Source: DATJGF01 sp035495315
GTDB taxonomy: Bacteria > Verrucomicrobiota > Verrucomicrobiia > Limisphaerales > UBA8199
Length of the DNA stretch: 64,000 bases
Assembly (NCBI GenBank): GCA_035495315.1
Contig: DATJGF010000044.1
Span: 1 to 64,000, forward strand
Direction of reading: 5' to 3'
This document shows positions 15,239 through 24,809 of the stretch, in pieces. A program made the translations under genes and the position numbers. The first letter of the stretch is position 1; each line of letters opens with the position of its first letter. A model generated the notes under the pieces. That model was not told where the DNA came from. It saw nothing but the letters and a program-made list of their open reading frames with translations, and searched no databases.

Positions 15239-16452
15239 GCGTGGTTGCGCGAAGCCAGAGCATCGCGCAGTAATTGTTCGCCTCGCGCGTTATTGGAGCC
15301 GGAGGTTTTGGTTTGGGCCCGATCGAGTCCGCTTACCTGTGGAACCCCAAGGCCGAGAGTGCTAAGTATAGCGCCAGCGATTCGTTGCGCGGCTTCCGGA
15401 GCATGCCATTGCGCTAGCGCTTGCTGCATGCTCTGGCGGGATTCCGAGGTTTCCACCAGGTCAGCAAGGCGCACCTCCAGGTCACGTGCCTTGGCATTAT
15501 TCTCGGGCAGCAAGCGAGCGGCCCCGGCCTCCGCAAAAGCAAGGGCGTTATAGAATTGATGGTTATCAGTCGCTGCCGGATATGGGACCAAAACTGCCGG
15601 CAAACGCATGGCGGCCAATTCGGCGAGGGATGAAGCCCCGGCGCGACTGATCACCGCAGAGGCGGCACCCAAAGCAAGCTCCATTTCGGAGCAAAACGCG
15701 CGAACTACCGCATCCAATTTTAGGGACTCGTAAGCGCGTTTAACCTCTTCGCAGTCTGCTGGGCCGGTCAAGTGAAGCCACTGCCATTGCGCGTGGGTCT
15801 TGGCGAATTGAGGCAAATAGTCAAGGACCAGATTATTGAGGGCTTTAGCTCCCTGGCTGCCGCCGGTCACCAGAACGACCGGGCGAAGCGGGTCCAGGCC
15901 GAAAGCAGCGCGGCAGGCCCCGGTATCACGAGGATGAATCTGAGCGCGCACCGGGGTGCCGGTAAAGGTAGTGCTTCGACAGTGCAATCGGCGCGCGGCG
16001 GCCGGGAATCCAACAAACGCCTGGCGCACCATGCGCGATAACCAACGGTTCGCACGGCCAGGAATCGTGTTGGACTCATGAAGAAATGTTTCTGCACCCA
16101 ACTGTCTGGCTGCGAGGATAGGTCCCGCGCCAGTAAAGCCGCCCATCGCCAAAGCCGCTCGGGGTGGACGCTGCTGAAAACTAGTTTTGGCTGCACGGTA
16201 CGATCGCCACAACCCGCTCAGAAATGCGAACAAGGAGTCGCGAGTTAGACCGACAGCAGGCAACGTCAATATTTCCATTCCCTTAATCGGGCGCACCGCC
16301 TCCTGGTCCACTTCTTTTGCAGATATCACCAATGTTACCGCGCACTGCTGTCGCATCAATTCCTCAGCAACTGCCAGTCCTGGAAAGAGGTGCCCCCCGG
16401 TCCCGCCACACGCGATGGCGACATGCGGGTTTGGATAAAGGAAACCGCTCAT
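15235..16452 (-). CDS. murG: UDP-N-acetylglucosamine--N-acetylmuramyl-(pentapeptide) pyrophosphoryl-undecaprenol transferase
   Basis: A 405-residue GT28 glycosyltransferase that adds GlcNAc to lipid I at the inner face of the membrane. The N-terminal glycine loop AIACGGTGGHLFPGLAVAEE and the second Gly-rich loop VVLVTGGSQGAKALNNLVLD are diagnostic, and ISRAGASSLAELAAMRLPAV with PYPAATDNHQFYNA is the UDP-GlcNAc-binding region. It overlaps ftsW by four bases (ATGA) and murB by four bases. It is longer than the usual 350-370 residues because of a C-terminal tail of about 45 residues (SGLDRAQTKTSGSNNARGEQ). Confidence 0.95.
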   Translation of the reverse strand: MSGFLYPNPHVAIACGGTGGHLFPGLAVAEELMRQQCAVTLVISAKEVDQEAVRPIKGMEILTLPAVGLTRDSLFAFLSGLWRSYRAAKTSFQQRPPRAALAMGGFTGAGPILAARQLGAETFLHESNTIPGRANRWLSRMVRQAFVGFPAAARRLHCRSTTFTGTPVRAQIHPRDTGACRAAFGLDPLRPVVLVTGGSQGAKALNNLVLDYLPQFAKTHAQWQWLHLTGPADCEEVKRAYESLKLDAVVRAFCSEMELALGAASAVISRAGASSLAELAAMRLPAVLVPYPAATDNHQFYNALAFAEAGAARLLPENNAKARDLEVRLADLVETSESRQSMQQALAQWHAPEAAQRIAGAILSTLGLGVPQVSGLDRAQTKTSGSNNARGEQLLRDALASRNHA

Positions 16453-17612
16453 GTTGAATATCGCGGGTGCTTGAACGGATTTCGCTGGGGCCGGAACAAC
16501 GACGATTCCTCCGGATCGGTCGAGCGGTTGGCTTTGGAATCACTCAGGCGGGCATGACGGGCGATGCTCAGGAGAATGCCGACGCATGTAAGCATGACCA
16601 GCAGATTAGAGCCACCGTAGCTGATGAAGGGAAGCGGCAGTCCTTTATTAGGTAAGGCGCTGGTGACCACTCCAATATTGATGAATGCCTGTAAACCGAT
16701 CAGAAAGGTGATGCCCGACCCCAGCAGGAGGCCAAAGGTGTCAGCCGCATTGACTGAGATGAAAAGGCCACTAATCACGAAAGCGACGAAGGCCGCCACG
16801 ACCAGCATGGTGGCAACTAATCCCAGCTCCTCGCCGATAATCGAAAAAATAAAGTCGGTATGATGCTCGGGGACAAAACCCAGTTTCTGACGCCCGTCAC
16901 CAAGGCCTTTGCCAGTGACTCCACCGCTGCCCAGAGCGACCATGGCCTGGTAAGCCTGCATGCCTTTGTCCTGCTTGGTTTCTTCCACATGCAGCCACGA
17001 ATAAATGCGGTCGGAGCGCATGGGATTGTGCGCAATAAAGACCGCCACGCCGGTGGCTGCGATCAGGACCGGAGGCAGAAAGTACCTGAGCCGAATACCC
17101 GCGATCAGCAGGACGATTCCGCAAACACTGGCCAACAATAGAGCATTACCGACATCCGGTTCTTTGAAAATCAATCCTGCCGCAACGACAATCACCACGC
17201 CTGGAATGACAATCCCCGTTTTCCAGTTGGGCATCTGGCGTCGATATCTCTCACCATACCACGCCAAAGCGATCAGCACCGCCACTTTGGCGAACTCTGA
17301 TGGCTGAAAGCTGGCCGGCCCCAAACTGAACCAGCGCCGCGCATGCCCCCGCACAACGCCGATATGCGGGACCAGAACCAACACCAGCAGAACCAACGCA
17401 AGTCCAAGTAAAATCCACCAAATCCGCTTTAAAAAGCGGTAATCAACGAAAGCGATCGTGACGGCGCTGACCAGGCCGAGCACGCACCAGATCATTTGCA
17501 TGACAAGGTAACGGGAGCCTACCTGGACCATGCTCGAGCTATAGAGCATCACCATCCCCAGCGCGAGCAGCGCAGCGACGCAGAAAACCAGAACGGTGAC
17601 AGCCAATTTCAC
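16449..17612 (-). CDS. ftsW: Lipid II polymerase / division protein FtsW (SEDS family)
   Basis: A 387-residue polytopic membrane protein with about ten hydrophobic segments. SEDS motifs are plain: ARRWFSLGPASFQPSEFAKV, MVALGSGGVTGKGLGDGRQK, FVPEHHTDFIFSIIGEELGL, and LPFISYGGSNLLVMLTCVGI. SEDS proteins polymerise lipid II with a class B penicillin-binding protein; in this cluster the partner would be FtsI at 22908-24809. It starts 64 bases after the LysM gene and overlaps murG by four bases. The place between murD and murG is the usual one for ftsW. Confidence 0.94.
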   Translation of the reverse strand: MKLAVTVLVFCVAALLALGMVMLYSSSMVQVGSRYLVMQMIWCVLGLVSAVTIAFVDYRFLKRIWWILLGLALVLLVLVLVPHIGVVRGHARRWFSLGPASFQPSEFAKVAVLIALAWYGERYRRQMPNWKTGIVIPGVVIVVAAGLIFKEPDVGNALLLASVCGIVLLIAGIRLRYFLPPVLIAATGVAVFIAHNPMRSDRIYSWLHVEETKQDKGMQAYQAMVALGSGGVTGKGLGDGRQKLGFVPEHHTDFIFSIIGEELGLVATMLVVAAFVAFVISGLFISVNAADTFGLLLGSGITFLIGLQAFINIGVVTSALPNKGLPLPFISYGGSNLLVMLTCVGILLSIARHARLSDSKANRSTDPEESSLFRPQRNPFKHPRYST

Positions 17613-17676
17613 GATGACATTTTTTACAGGAGTGCAGCGGCGAGAGACATCAGATAGCCATCACGCGGCGCGAGCT

Positions 17677-18396
17677 TCATTGGCCGGTCGGGGTGCCAGT
17701 CGAGGTCGCCGGCGTCTGATTGGTATCAGTTGCCGTTGCACCCGAACCCTTGGCCGGTATTCTCAACTTTTGCCCAACAACAATCTTATCGGTCTTGAGA
17801 CTGTTTAAAGAACGTATGGCCTTGACAGTAGTTCCAAATTGGGTCGCAATTTTTGTAAGGCTGTCGCCCGATTTGACGGTGTAGTTTTGCTCACCAGTTC
17901 CAGCGGCTGTCGTCGTCGCCCCGGACGTAGAGGTAGTGGTGGTTGAAGCGGCAGCGGCAGGGATGTTGATCTTCTCACCGATTTTCAGCTTTGTCGGTTC
18001 GACCCCGGGGTTGGCGTCCATCAGAGCTTTAGTTGTGACATGAAACTTCTTGGCAATGATGCTGAAGGTATCCCCCTTGGCGATGATGTACTCGGTTGCG
18101 CCGGTCGTCGTCAGTGCGTGCGTGTCGACCGCGGCCGAAGTCACATTGGTAGCAGCCATGAGGTCGTTCGTCATTGCCAACGGCGCATTCGTTGGCTCTA
18201 CAAAAGCCGGCGCAGCATTGTTCGTCGCTTCAGTTTGGCCGCCCAAGTCGGGCTCTTTTTTGCAGCCTTGCATCAGCAGCGCGAGCAAACCGATGCCGTG
18301 AATGCCGAGCACAACAAAAACCGCGATCTTTACACGGGCACGGCTTTTGTTCTTCTGCTCGAGCAAGGAACCTTGGGGAACGAGTGGATTGTTCAT
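17677..18396 (-). CDS. LysM-domain peptidoglycan-binding protein within the dcw cluster
   Basis: A 239-residue protein. After a basic cytoplasmic tail there is one hydrophobic helix (IAVFVVLGIHGIGLLALLMQ, about 23-42) followed by Gly-Cys at 44-45, which could be a lipidation site or simply the end of a membrane anchor. Two LysM repeats lie at about 102-147 (YIIAKGDTFSIIAKKFHVTT) and 171-214 (YTVKSGDSLTKIATQFGTTV), joined and flanked by Thr/Ala-rich linkers. LysM binds the glycan backbone of peptidoglycan. Its place between murD and ftsW suggests a wall-binding division or envelope factor. No hydrolase domain is present. Confidence 0.85.
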   Translation of the reverse strand: MNNPLVPQGSLLEQKNKSRARVKIAVFVVLGIHGIGLLALLMQGCKKEPDLGGQTEATNNAAPAFVEPTNAPLAMTNDLMAATNVTSAAVDTHALTTTGATEYIIAKGDTFSIIAKKFHVTTKALMDANPGVEPTKLKIGEKINIPAAAASTTTTSTSGATTTAAGTGEQNYTVKSGDSLTKIATQFGTTVKAIRSLNSLKTDKIVVGQKLRIPAKGSGATATDTNQTPATSTGTPTGQ

Positions 18397-18533
18397 GTGG
18401 ATGGCAGTGGAGGCGTTGTTGTGAGGTATTGTTGATTGTATTGGTTTTTACCTCGGGTTTTTTCCCTCAAAAAACCGGAGGCAAATTCTGTTGAGTTTTC
18501 CGAGCCGGTTTGGCTGAAAATCAAAATCATTGT

Positions 18534-19940
18534 TTAACTACCATTTATATAGGGGTGTACGGCCATCTCACCCCTACCTATTGATTTCACCGCGCTACAA
18601 AAGCTTTCACCGCGCTGCTGGTAATTTCGAAACTGATCGAAGCTCGAGCAAGCCGGTGAAAGCAAAACTACGTCGCCTGAAGCAGCCGCTTTCGCTGCCT
18701 CGGCTACTGCTTCTAGCAATGATTCGGTTTTGGTGCAAGGAGTAAAAAGACTCCAGGCAGCACAAATTCTTTCAGTGGCTTCGCCGAGCACGAATGCGCG
18801 TTTGACGCGTTTTGAGAGCAACGGACCGATATCGTGAAATTCAAGACCTTTGTCGCGTCCACCGGCGATCAACCACACATTGGGCTCGCCTGATGGGCCG
18901 GGACGCGTCGCCATGAGCGCTTTCTGCAGGGCGTCCAGATTGGTGGCTTTGGAGTCGTTGATGAACTGGACACCATTGATCTCGGCGACTAATTCGAACC
19001 GGTGGGGGCCGGCAGTGCAGGTCTTCATGGGGTCCAGCATGGCCTCCAGCGGAAGACGCAGCACGTGGCCAACAGCCAAAGCAGCCATCAAATTCTCCGC
19101 GTTATGGGGGCCGCGAAGCTGGCAGTGATCGGTATCGAGCAAGGGACCAGACCAATTGGCAATGCGGCTGATGATAAGCCCACGATCGAGGTATAGATCC
19201 GCCGAAGTATCGGCCGCACTGAATGTGATTGTCTTGGCAGGGATCGGCACTTCCAGCTGCCGCAGGCGTGCCAAAGCTTCACTTTGGACAATTGCCCAAT
19301 CGAAGACCTGTTGGTTGCGGAACAAACGGGCGTTGGCGCGGATATAGGTCTGGGCGTCGCGGTAGCGGTCCAGATGGTCGGGCGCCAGATTGAGCAGCAC
19401 GGCGACTGCCGGCCGGAAAAACTTGGTATGTTCCAGCTGAAAGGAGTTGACCTGCAGAATCAAATAATCCAACTGCTTGGATTCTTCAACTACGCTGCAA
19501 ACGGGCCGCAGCCGATGGCCGGCAATGAGTGTCTTGCGATGGCTGTTGACCAGCACACGATTCACCAACTCGGCCGTGGTTGCCTTTCCATTGGTGCCAG
19601 CCACAGCGATGCCGAGGCAATTCACCTGCTGAAAGCCCAGCTCCAATTCACTGGTGATCGGCAAACCTCGTTCGACGACTTGCCGCATCAAAATGCAATC
19701 CGCAGGCACTGACGGGCTGACCACAGCAAGGTCAAATTCCCCTGGTGGAAGCGCAGTTGCGCCCAGTGCCAACTCCGCACCTTGAGCCCGCAGGCTCAGA
19801 GCGGATTGCCGCAAATCTGTGGTATCGGCCATATCGACGCCCCAAACCGTCGCCCCTCGCCGGCAGAGCAGTTCGCACGCCGCCTGGCCGCGCCCACCCA
19901 AGCCAAGCACCAACACCTTTTTATTTTGCAGGTCGAACAT
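18534..19940 (-). CDS. murD: UDP-N-acetylmuramoylalanine--D-glutamate ligase
   Basis: A 468-residue Mur ligase that adds D-glutamate to UDP-MurNAc-L-Ala. The Rossmann-like N-terminus (KKVLVLGLGGRGQAACELLC), central ATP site (VAGTNGKATTAELV), and C-terminal domain (NDSKATNLDALQKAL, WLIAGGRDKGLEF, VLLSPACSSFDQFRNYQQRG) match MurD. In the P-loop the residue after Lys119 is Ala120; most Mur ligases have Ser or Thr there. The next residues, T121 and T122, may substitute. A gap of 141 bases without visible features separates it from mraY. Confidence 0.93.
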   Translation of the reverse strand: MFDLQNKKVLVLGLGGRGQAACELLCRRGATVWGVDMADTTDLRQSALSLRAQGAELALGATALPPGEFDLAVVSPSVPADCILMRQVVERGLPITSELELGFQQVNCLGIAVAGTNGKATTAELVNRVLVNSHRKTLIAGHRLRPVCSVVEESKQLDYLILQVNSFQLEHTKFFRPAVAVLLNLAPDHLDRYRDAQTYIRANARLFRNQQVFDWAIVQSEALARLRQLEVPIPAKTITFSAADTSADLYLDRGLIISRIANWSGPLLDTDHCQLRGPHNAENLMAALAVGHVLRLPLEAMLDPMKTCTAGPHRFELVAEINGVQFINDSKATNLDALQKALMATRPGPSGEPNVWLIAGGRDKGLEFHDIGPLLSKRVKRAFVLGEATERICAAWSLFTPCTKTESLLEAVAEAAKAAASGDVVLLSPACSSFDQFRNYQQRGESFCSAVKSIGRGEMAVHPYINGS

Positions 19941-20081
19941 TCTTCTGAGTTCTGAGGGTCGCCTGCCCTCGCGCGGTTAACTTTAGCCGGCGTTGATTTC
20001 CGTCGTTATCGAATTTCGTTGTGCCTTTCTTCCGCTGTCAGCAGTCCGGCAAGGCCGCTAGTGCCAGATCGGCCCAACCGG

Positions 20082-21230
20082 CTACCGAATTTTTAATGTG
20101 CTGAGCGCGACGACCGCACATAGAACGCCTAGAATATAGAAACGCATCACCACTTGGGACTCGTACCAGCCCTTTTTCTCAAAGTGATGATGAATAGGAG
20201 CCATTAAGAATAAGCGCTGACCGGTGCCAAGCCGGCGTCTCGTGTAGCGGAACCAGGCGGTCTGCAAAATCACCGATGCGGCCTCAATAACAAAGACACC
20301 ACCTGCGATGACCAGGACAAAAGGTTGATGAATCAGCACTGCAATTATCCCTAAAGCGCCTCCCAAGGCGAGGGAACCTGTGTCACCCATGAACACTTGC
20401 GCCGGATGGCAGTTGAACCAAAGAAAACCCAAGCCCGCACCGATCAGGGCGGCGCAAAAGACGGTCAATTCGCCGGCTCCCAAAACATATGGGATTTGCA
20501 GATACACGGCGGCTCGAGCATTGCCCGCGAGATAAGTCAAAACCAGGAAGACAAACGAAACAATCAGAGTGCAGCCGACGGCGAGTCCATCGAGGCCATC
20601 CGTGAGATTGACGGCATTTGAACTCCCCACAATGGTGAGGGTGGTCAGGATTAGGCCCAGGACACCGGCGCCGCTGGCGATGGGGAACTTATAAAACGGC
20701 ACCATGATATCGCTAATCAGTTTGCTGGTGGCTGGCAGGCGCCATAAGTAAAGTCCAATAAACAATGCCAAGGCGGTTTGGACCAAGAGTTTCACCCGCG
20801 ACCTCGCACCACCGCCGCTTTGTTGAACAATTTTAGCGTAATCATCGTAAAAGCCGAGGCCGGCCAGAACGACCACCGAAAGCAGCGTCAATTGAATGAA
20901 GGTGTTCCACTGCGCCCAGATTAAAGTTGTAAAGTTCAGAGCGACTATAATCAGAATACCCCCCATCGTGGGGGTGCCCTTTTTGCTCAGCAGCCGCGCT
21001 TTAAGATCACCGGCGGTCTCCGCTTTATCCGAGTATTCCTGACCGAATTTAATCTGTTTCAGCCAAGCGATCACCTTCGGTCCGAGTAACCAACTCAAAA
21101 CGAGCGCGGTGAGCGCCGCGCCGGCGCTCCGGACGGTAATATAGCGAAAAAGGCGCAACGCCGAGAGCCGCTCCGCCCAAGCTGTGCCCGCGGACCAATC
21201 CAATATTTGCTGGCTCAAGTAGAACAGCAT
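20082..21230 (-). CDS. mraY: Phospho-N-acetylmuramoyl-pentapeptide-transferase
   Basis: A 382-residue integral membrane enzyme that makes lipid I from UDP-MurNAc-pentapeptide and undecaprenyl phosphate. About ten hydrophobic segments are visible. Hallmarks: KKGTPTMGGILIIVALNF, the Mg-binding FYDDYAK (D129, D130), NAVNLTDGLDGLAVG, FMGDTGSLALGGALG, and PIHHHFEKKGWYESQVVMRF. The ATG follows the murF stop with no spacing, so the two genes are translationally linked. Length and motifs are normal. Confidence 0.96.
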   Translation of the reverse strand: MLFYLSQQILDWSAGTAWAERLSALRLFRYITVRSAGAALTALVLSWLLGPKVIAWLKQIKFGQEYSDKAETAGDLKARLLSKKGTPTMGGILIIVALNFTTLIWAQWNTFIQLTLLSVVVLAGLGFYDDYAKIVQQSGGGARSRVKLLVQTALALFIGLYLWRLPATSKLISDIMVPFYKFPIASGAGVLGLILTTLTIVGSSNAVNLTDGLDGLAVGCTLIVSFVFLVLTYLAGNARAAVYLQIPYVLGAGELTVFCAALIGAGLGFLWFNCHPAQVFMGDTGSLALGGALGIIAVLIHQPFVLVIAGGVFVIEAASVILQTAWFRYTRRRLGTGQRLFLMAPIHHHFEKKGWYESQVVMRFYILGVLCAVVALSTLKIR

Positions 21231-22622
21231 TCAGTTCTTTCTGGCGACACCGCCGCGCAACTGTTCGGAAACCTTTTCCAAACAAGTCGCGCGTGAGGCT
21301 TTCAAGAGCAACAAATCCCCGTCCCGAACGAATTGCTTGACAGCTAAAGCAGCCGAAGTGACATCGGGAAATTCCATCACGCGGTTCAAACCTGCATTTC
21401 GGGCGCCGCGCGCCATCACCGGCGCCATCTTTCCCACCGCGAACAATTGGCCGACCCCCAGTTCAGCGGCGCACCGGCCGACCTCTTCGTGCGCCGCCTC
21501 GCTCTGGGCACCCAGTTCGCCCATATCCCCCAGGACGGCGAGCCGACGCCCCTTGCATGGCAAGTCCTGGAGGGTCCGCAAGGCCGCGAGCATCGAATCG
21601 GCATTGGCATTGTAGGCGTCGTCCAGCACACGCACACCGTTGGACTCCCAAAGTTGCAAACGCATCTTGGCCGGTTTGCATTGCGAAAGACCTCGTTCAA
21701 TTTCGGCGCGCTCAAGTCCGAGCTCACCGCCGACGCAAATCGCAAACAGGGCATTGACGGCCTGATGCCGGCCCAATAAAGCAATACGATATTCTCCCGC
21801 CAATGAAGCGCTCGGCCCCTCGACGCGGAAGCTAATGCCTTGTTTGTCCGGCCGCAGGTGAGTGACACGCCAATGATTGTGCTCGGCCAGCCCGACCTTG
21901 ACCACGCCGCCCGGACAACGTGCGGCAATCGGGAGGGACCATTCGGTATCGCCGTTGATAAAGAGTTTGCCGTTCGGCGGCAGCAACTCTGAAAGCCACC
22001 CCTCTTCCTGCGCCACTCCAGCTAGGTCCCCGAAAAACTCGAGGTGTTCCCGGCCAATCGAGGTAATGACGCCGTAAGCCGGTTGAATCATCCGCACCAA
22101 TGGTTCGAGTTCGCCCGGGTGGTTGGTACCGGCCTCAAGCACGGCGGCTTGATGGGTTTGCCCCAAACGGAGCAAGGTCAAAGGCACTCCGATACCATTG
22201 TTGAAGCTGGCTTCGCTCCAGAGGCTGCGAAAACCTTCTTGCAATACTGAAGCGATCAATTCCTTTGTAGTGGTTTTTCCGTTGGAGCCGGCTACCGCAA
22301 CAATCGGCAGGGCAAAATCTTCCCGATACCGAGCAGCCAATTTAGCCAGAGCCCGCAACGTGTCTTCCACGACAATAACGGCGCATTTCCCGGGGCTCTT
22401 CGGCGCGCGCGCACGCTCCACGACCACTGCCCAGGCCTGAGGAATTACCTCCGGCAGGAAGTCATGGCCGTTATATTTTGGTCCGGCGAGGGCAAAGAAC
22501 AATTGGCCCGGCTGAATCTTGCGCGAGTCGGTACAAATTCCGGAGAGTTCCTTCAGCGGAGAACCGTTGAGAAGCTCTCCGCCGCAGGCTGCAGCAATAT
22601 AATTTAACGAGCGTGGGTCCAT
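21231..22622 (-). CDS. murF: UDP-N-acetylmuramoyl-tripeptide--D-alanyl-D-alanine ligase
   Basis: A 463-residue Mur ligase that adds D-Ala-D-Ala to the UDP-MurNAc-tripeptide. Started at ATG 22622 (MDPRSLNYIAAACGGELL). Motifs: GICTDSRKIQPGQLFFALAG, the P-loop VAGSNGKTTTKELIASVL, EAGTNHPGELEPLVRMIQP, DDAYNANADSMLAALRTL and RLAVLGDMGELGAQSEAAHE. All are typical of MurF rather than MurE. The product of ddl (13372-14289) supplies its D-Ala-D-Ala substrate. The upstream gap of about 285 bases to ftsI is where murE usually stands. Confidence 0.95.
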   Translation of the reverse strand: MDPRSLNYIAAACGGELLNGSPLKELSGICTDSRKIQPGQLFFALAGPKYNGHDFLPEVIPQAWAVVVERARAPKSPGKCAVIVVEDTLRALAKLAARYREDFALPIVAVAGSNGKTTTKELIASVLQEGFRSLWSEASFNNGIGVPLTLLRLGQTHQAAVLEAGTNHPGELEPLVRMIQPAYGVITSIGREHLEFFGDLAGVAQEEGWLSELLPPNGKLFINGDTEWSLPIAARCPGGVVKVGLAEHNHWRVTHLRPDKQGISFRVEGPSASLAGEYRIALLGRHQAVNALFAICVGGELGLERAEIERGLSQCKPAKMRLQLWESNGVRVLDDAYNANADSMLAALRTLQDLPCKGRRLAVLGDMGELGAQSEAAHEEVGRCAAELGVGQLFAVGKMAPVMARGARNAGLNRVMEFPDVTSAALAVKQFVRDGDLLLLKASRATCLEKVSEQLRGGVARKN

Positions 22623-22907
22623 ACAACTTCGCACCCAGCCTCTAAATGTAGCCCAGGTTGCACGGGTGTCAGCAATTACTACTCAACCAACGAGCCGCTC
22701 GAATTCGCCATCGCGTGATCGAGCTCCTCTTTATAGACGGAAGTATTGGCCGGAACTGGCTTCTCGTCCGAGCTCTGCCGACAGGTTGGATTTGGCGGCA
22801 GGGTTTCGGAGGCCCGGCGGTCGTGCCGGACCGCCGCGACGAATAGGTGATGCGAGATGAAGGGCAGTGAACTCATGTTTGTGCGGGATTGGGATTTTGT
22901 TCTTTCA

Positions 22908-24809
22908 TCAGGGGGATCGCACCGCAGCGGTTTTAACTGCATGGCTATCAGCGGGAGCCGCGATGCTATCCGGGACCAGCGGGACATCGCCGTCCTCTGG
23001 ACGAATGTTCAAATAGTTGGCAGCTCGGTCGGCAATATCCTTAAAGACCGGGGCGGCAATCTGGCCGCCGTAATAGCCCTGCTTGGGCTCATCCATAGTC
23101 ACCGAAATGCATACTTCGGGGTTGTTCGCAGGGAAAAACCCGATAAACGAAGAAAAGTATTTTCGGACATAAACACCGTTCTCCACTTTTTGCGCTGTGC
23201 CGGTCTTGCCGGCTACAATGTAATGTTCGAGCACCGCTTTGGGGGCAGTGCCCTCAGGTGTGACGACCGTCTTGAGCGCTTGCACCATTGCGTCGTCGGC
23301 ACTCTTCCCAATCACGCGCCGCACTCGCTGGGGAGAATATTGCGCAACGGTCTGGTGGTGTTCGTCTTCGAGGCGTTCGACCAGCATTGGGCGCATCAAC
23401 CAGCCATCATTGGCGATCGCGCACATCGCCATCATCATCTGCAGACGCGTCACCGCGATGCCCTGCCCCATGGGTATCTGCGCGATCGAAACTTTGCTCC
23501 ATTTACGCACCGGATGCACGATTCCGCCGACTTCCCCCGGCAAGGGTACGCCGGTCGGTGTTCCAAATCCAAAGTTGCGGATGTAATCGTACAGGTGCGT
23601 CTCGCCCATTTTTACGCCGATCTTTCCAGCCCCGATATTTGAAGACTTGGTGATAATGTTTTCGACCGAAAGCGCACCGTACGCCTCGTGGTCATGGAGT
23701 GTGCGGCCGGCATAAAACCAATGCCCATGTTCGCAATCAAAGACGTCATTTAAACGCACGGTCTCGTCGTTGAGTGCGCCCGAGACGACGACGATTTTGA
23801 AAGTGGATCCCGGCTCGGCGACATCGGAAATGACCCGGTTGCGGCGAGCGTCGGTCCTGGCCCCGCCCGGATTATTGGGATCGAACGTGGGCAGAGTTGC
23901 CATTGCCAGAATTTGGCCCGTGCGCGGGCGGACCACGATCCCCGAAATACTGATCGGTGAATGTTTCTCCATCGCTTCGGCGAGCGCCGTCTCTACGATA
24001 TGCTGGATCACCGAATCGATCGTCAGCACGACATTCAATCCGTCGCGGGCTTCGACATCCTGCTCGCGGTGTGTCACCAACTCCCGGGCCCGGCGGTCGG
24101 TTTCCGTTACACGCCACCCACAAACGCCGGCTAGTTGCGAATCCAGCGTCCGCTCGACGCCGTCGCGGCCAATAATTCGTGTCACTGGAATATCATCAAT
24201 CTCGGAGTCCTCGGAGCCGGCGAAACCCAGCACATGCGCCGCCAGCGACTGATTCGGATAAACGCGCAACTGTTCTTCGCGTGCGAAAATTCCTTTGCGC
24301 CGCAGATCGCGGAAGAAAGCGCTTTCTGTTTTACGCGGTTTGGGTTGTTCTGCGGCGAAGGTCAGATTGCTCATGGTCGCCTGAATCTTTTCCCATGTTT
24401 CAACCGGGACCTTTCGCTTCAATACGCAGTAACGATTGGTGGAGACTTCGCCCTTGCTGTTCTGTCGCAATTTGGGAGTCAGACTTTGAACCAAGTCACT
24501 TTCCTTGATGTCCAGCAAGGGCGCCAAGGCGCGAGCAACCACGACTTGTTGAGTGCCGATGAGTGTCGGATCGGCACAAATGGTCTTAACAAATACCGTT
24601 GTAGCAAGGATATTACCCCGGGCATCGAGGATATCGCCCCGACGTGGTTCCAGCAGTAATTCGTGCTGCGTATTTTGGAGTGCTTGTTCATTAAGCTCGC
24701 GGTGACGCAAGATCTGCAGGTCGATGAGCCGGTAGCCCAGTCCGGCAAAGGCCAGGCAGAGCAAAAGCGCCAGCCAGAGCAGCCGGGTTAATTGTAATCG
24801 CTTTGCCAT
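22908..24809 (-). CDS. ftsI: Class B penicillin-binding protein, division transpeptidase FtsI (PBP3)
   Basis: A 633-residue membrane-anchored transpeptidase that cross-links septal peptidoglycan. One N-terminal transmembrane helix (LLWLALLLCLAFAGLGYRLI) precedes the PBP dimerisation/pedestal region with RRGDILDARGNILATT (57-72). The three active-site motifs are complete: S335-T-F-K338 (EPGSTFKIV), S389-S-N391 (KSSNIGAGK) and K535-T-G (AGKTGTAQKV). No PASTA domains follow; the tail is about 30 residues, Pro/Ala rich. Encoded between the ftsL-like gene and murF; it is the expected partner of FtsW. Confidence 0.95.
   Translation of the reverse strand: MAKRLQLTRLLWLALLLCLAFAGLGYRLIDLQILRHRELNEQALQNTQHELLLEPRRGDILDARGNILATTVFVKTICADPTLIGTQQVVVARALAPLLDIKESDLVQSLTPKLRQNSKGEVSTNRYCVLKRKVPVETWEKIQATMSNLTFAAEQPKPRKTESAFFRDLRRKGIFAREEQLRVYPNQSLAAHVLGFAGSEDSEIDDIPVTRIIGRDGVERTLDSQLAGVCGWRVTETDRRARELVTHREQDVEARDGLNVVLTIDSVIQHIVETALAEAMEKHSPISISGIVVRPRTGQILAMATLPTFDPNNPGGARTDARRNRVISDVAEPGSTFKIVVVSGALNDETVRLNDVFDCEHGHWFYAGRTLHDHEAYGALSVENIITKSSNIGAGKIGVKMGETHLYDYIRNFGFGTPTGVPLPGEVGGIVHPVRKWSKVSIAQIPMGQGIAVTRLQMMMAMCAIANDGWLMRPMLVERLEDEHHQTVAQYSPQRVRRVIGKSADDAMVQALKTVVTPEGTAPKAVLEHYIVAGKTGTAQKVENGVYVRKYFSSFIGFFPANNPEVCISVTMDEPKQGYYGGQIAAPVFKDIADRAANYLNIRPEDGDVPLVPDSIAAPADSHAVKTAAVRSP

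Noticed and set aside
22790..22840. GGCGGTCGTGCCGGACCGCC hairpin between ftsI and murF as a terminator
   Set aside because: No T tract follows in either direction and the cluster is expected to be read through here; kept only as a chance GC hairpin.
22679..22987. Open frame of 102 codons between ftsI and murF as a murE remnant
   Set aside because: It overlaps the ftsI end on the same strand and contains no Mur ligase motif (no GTNGKT, no DNP[AN]R).
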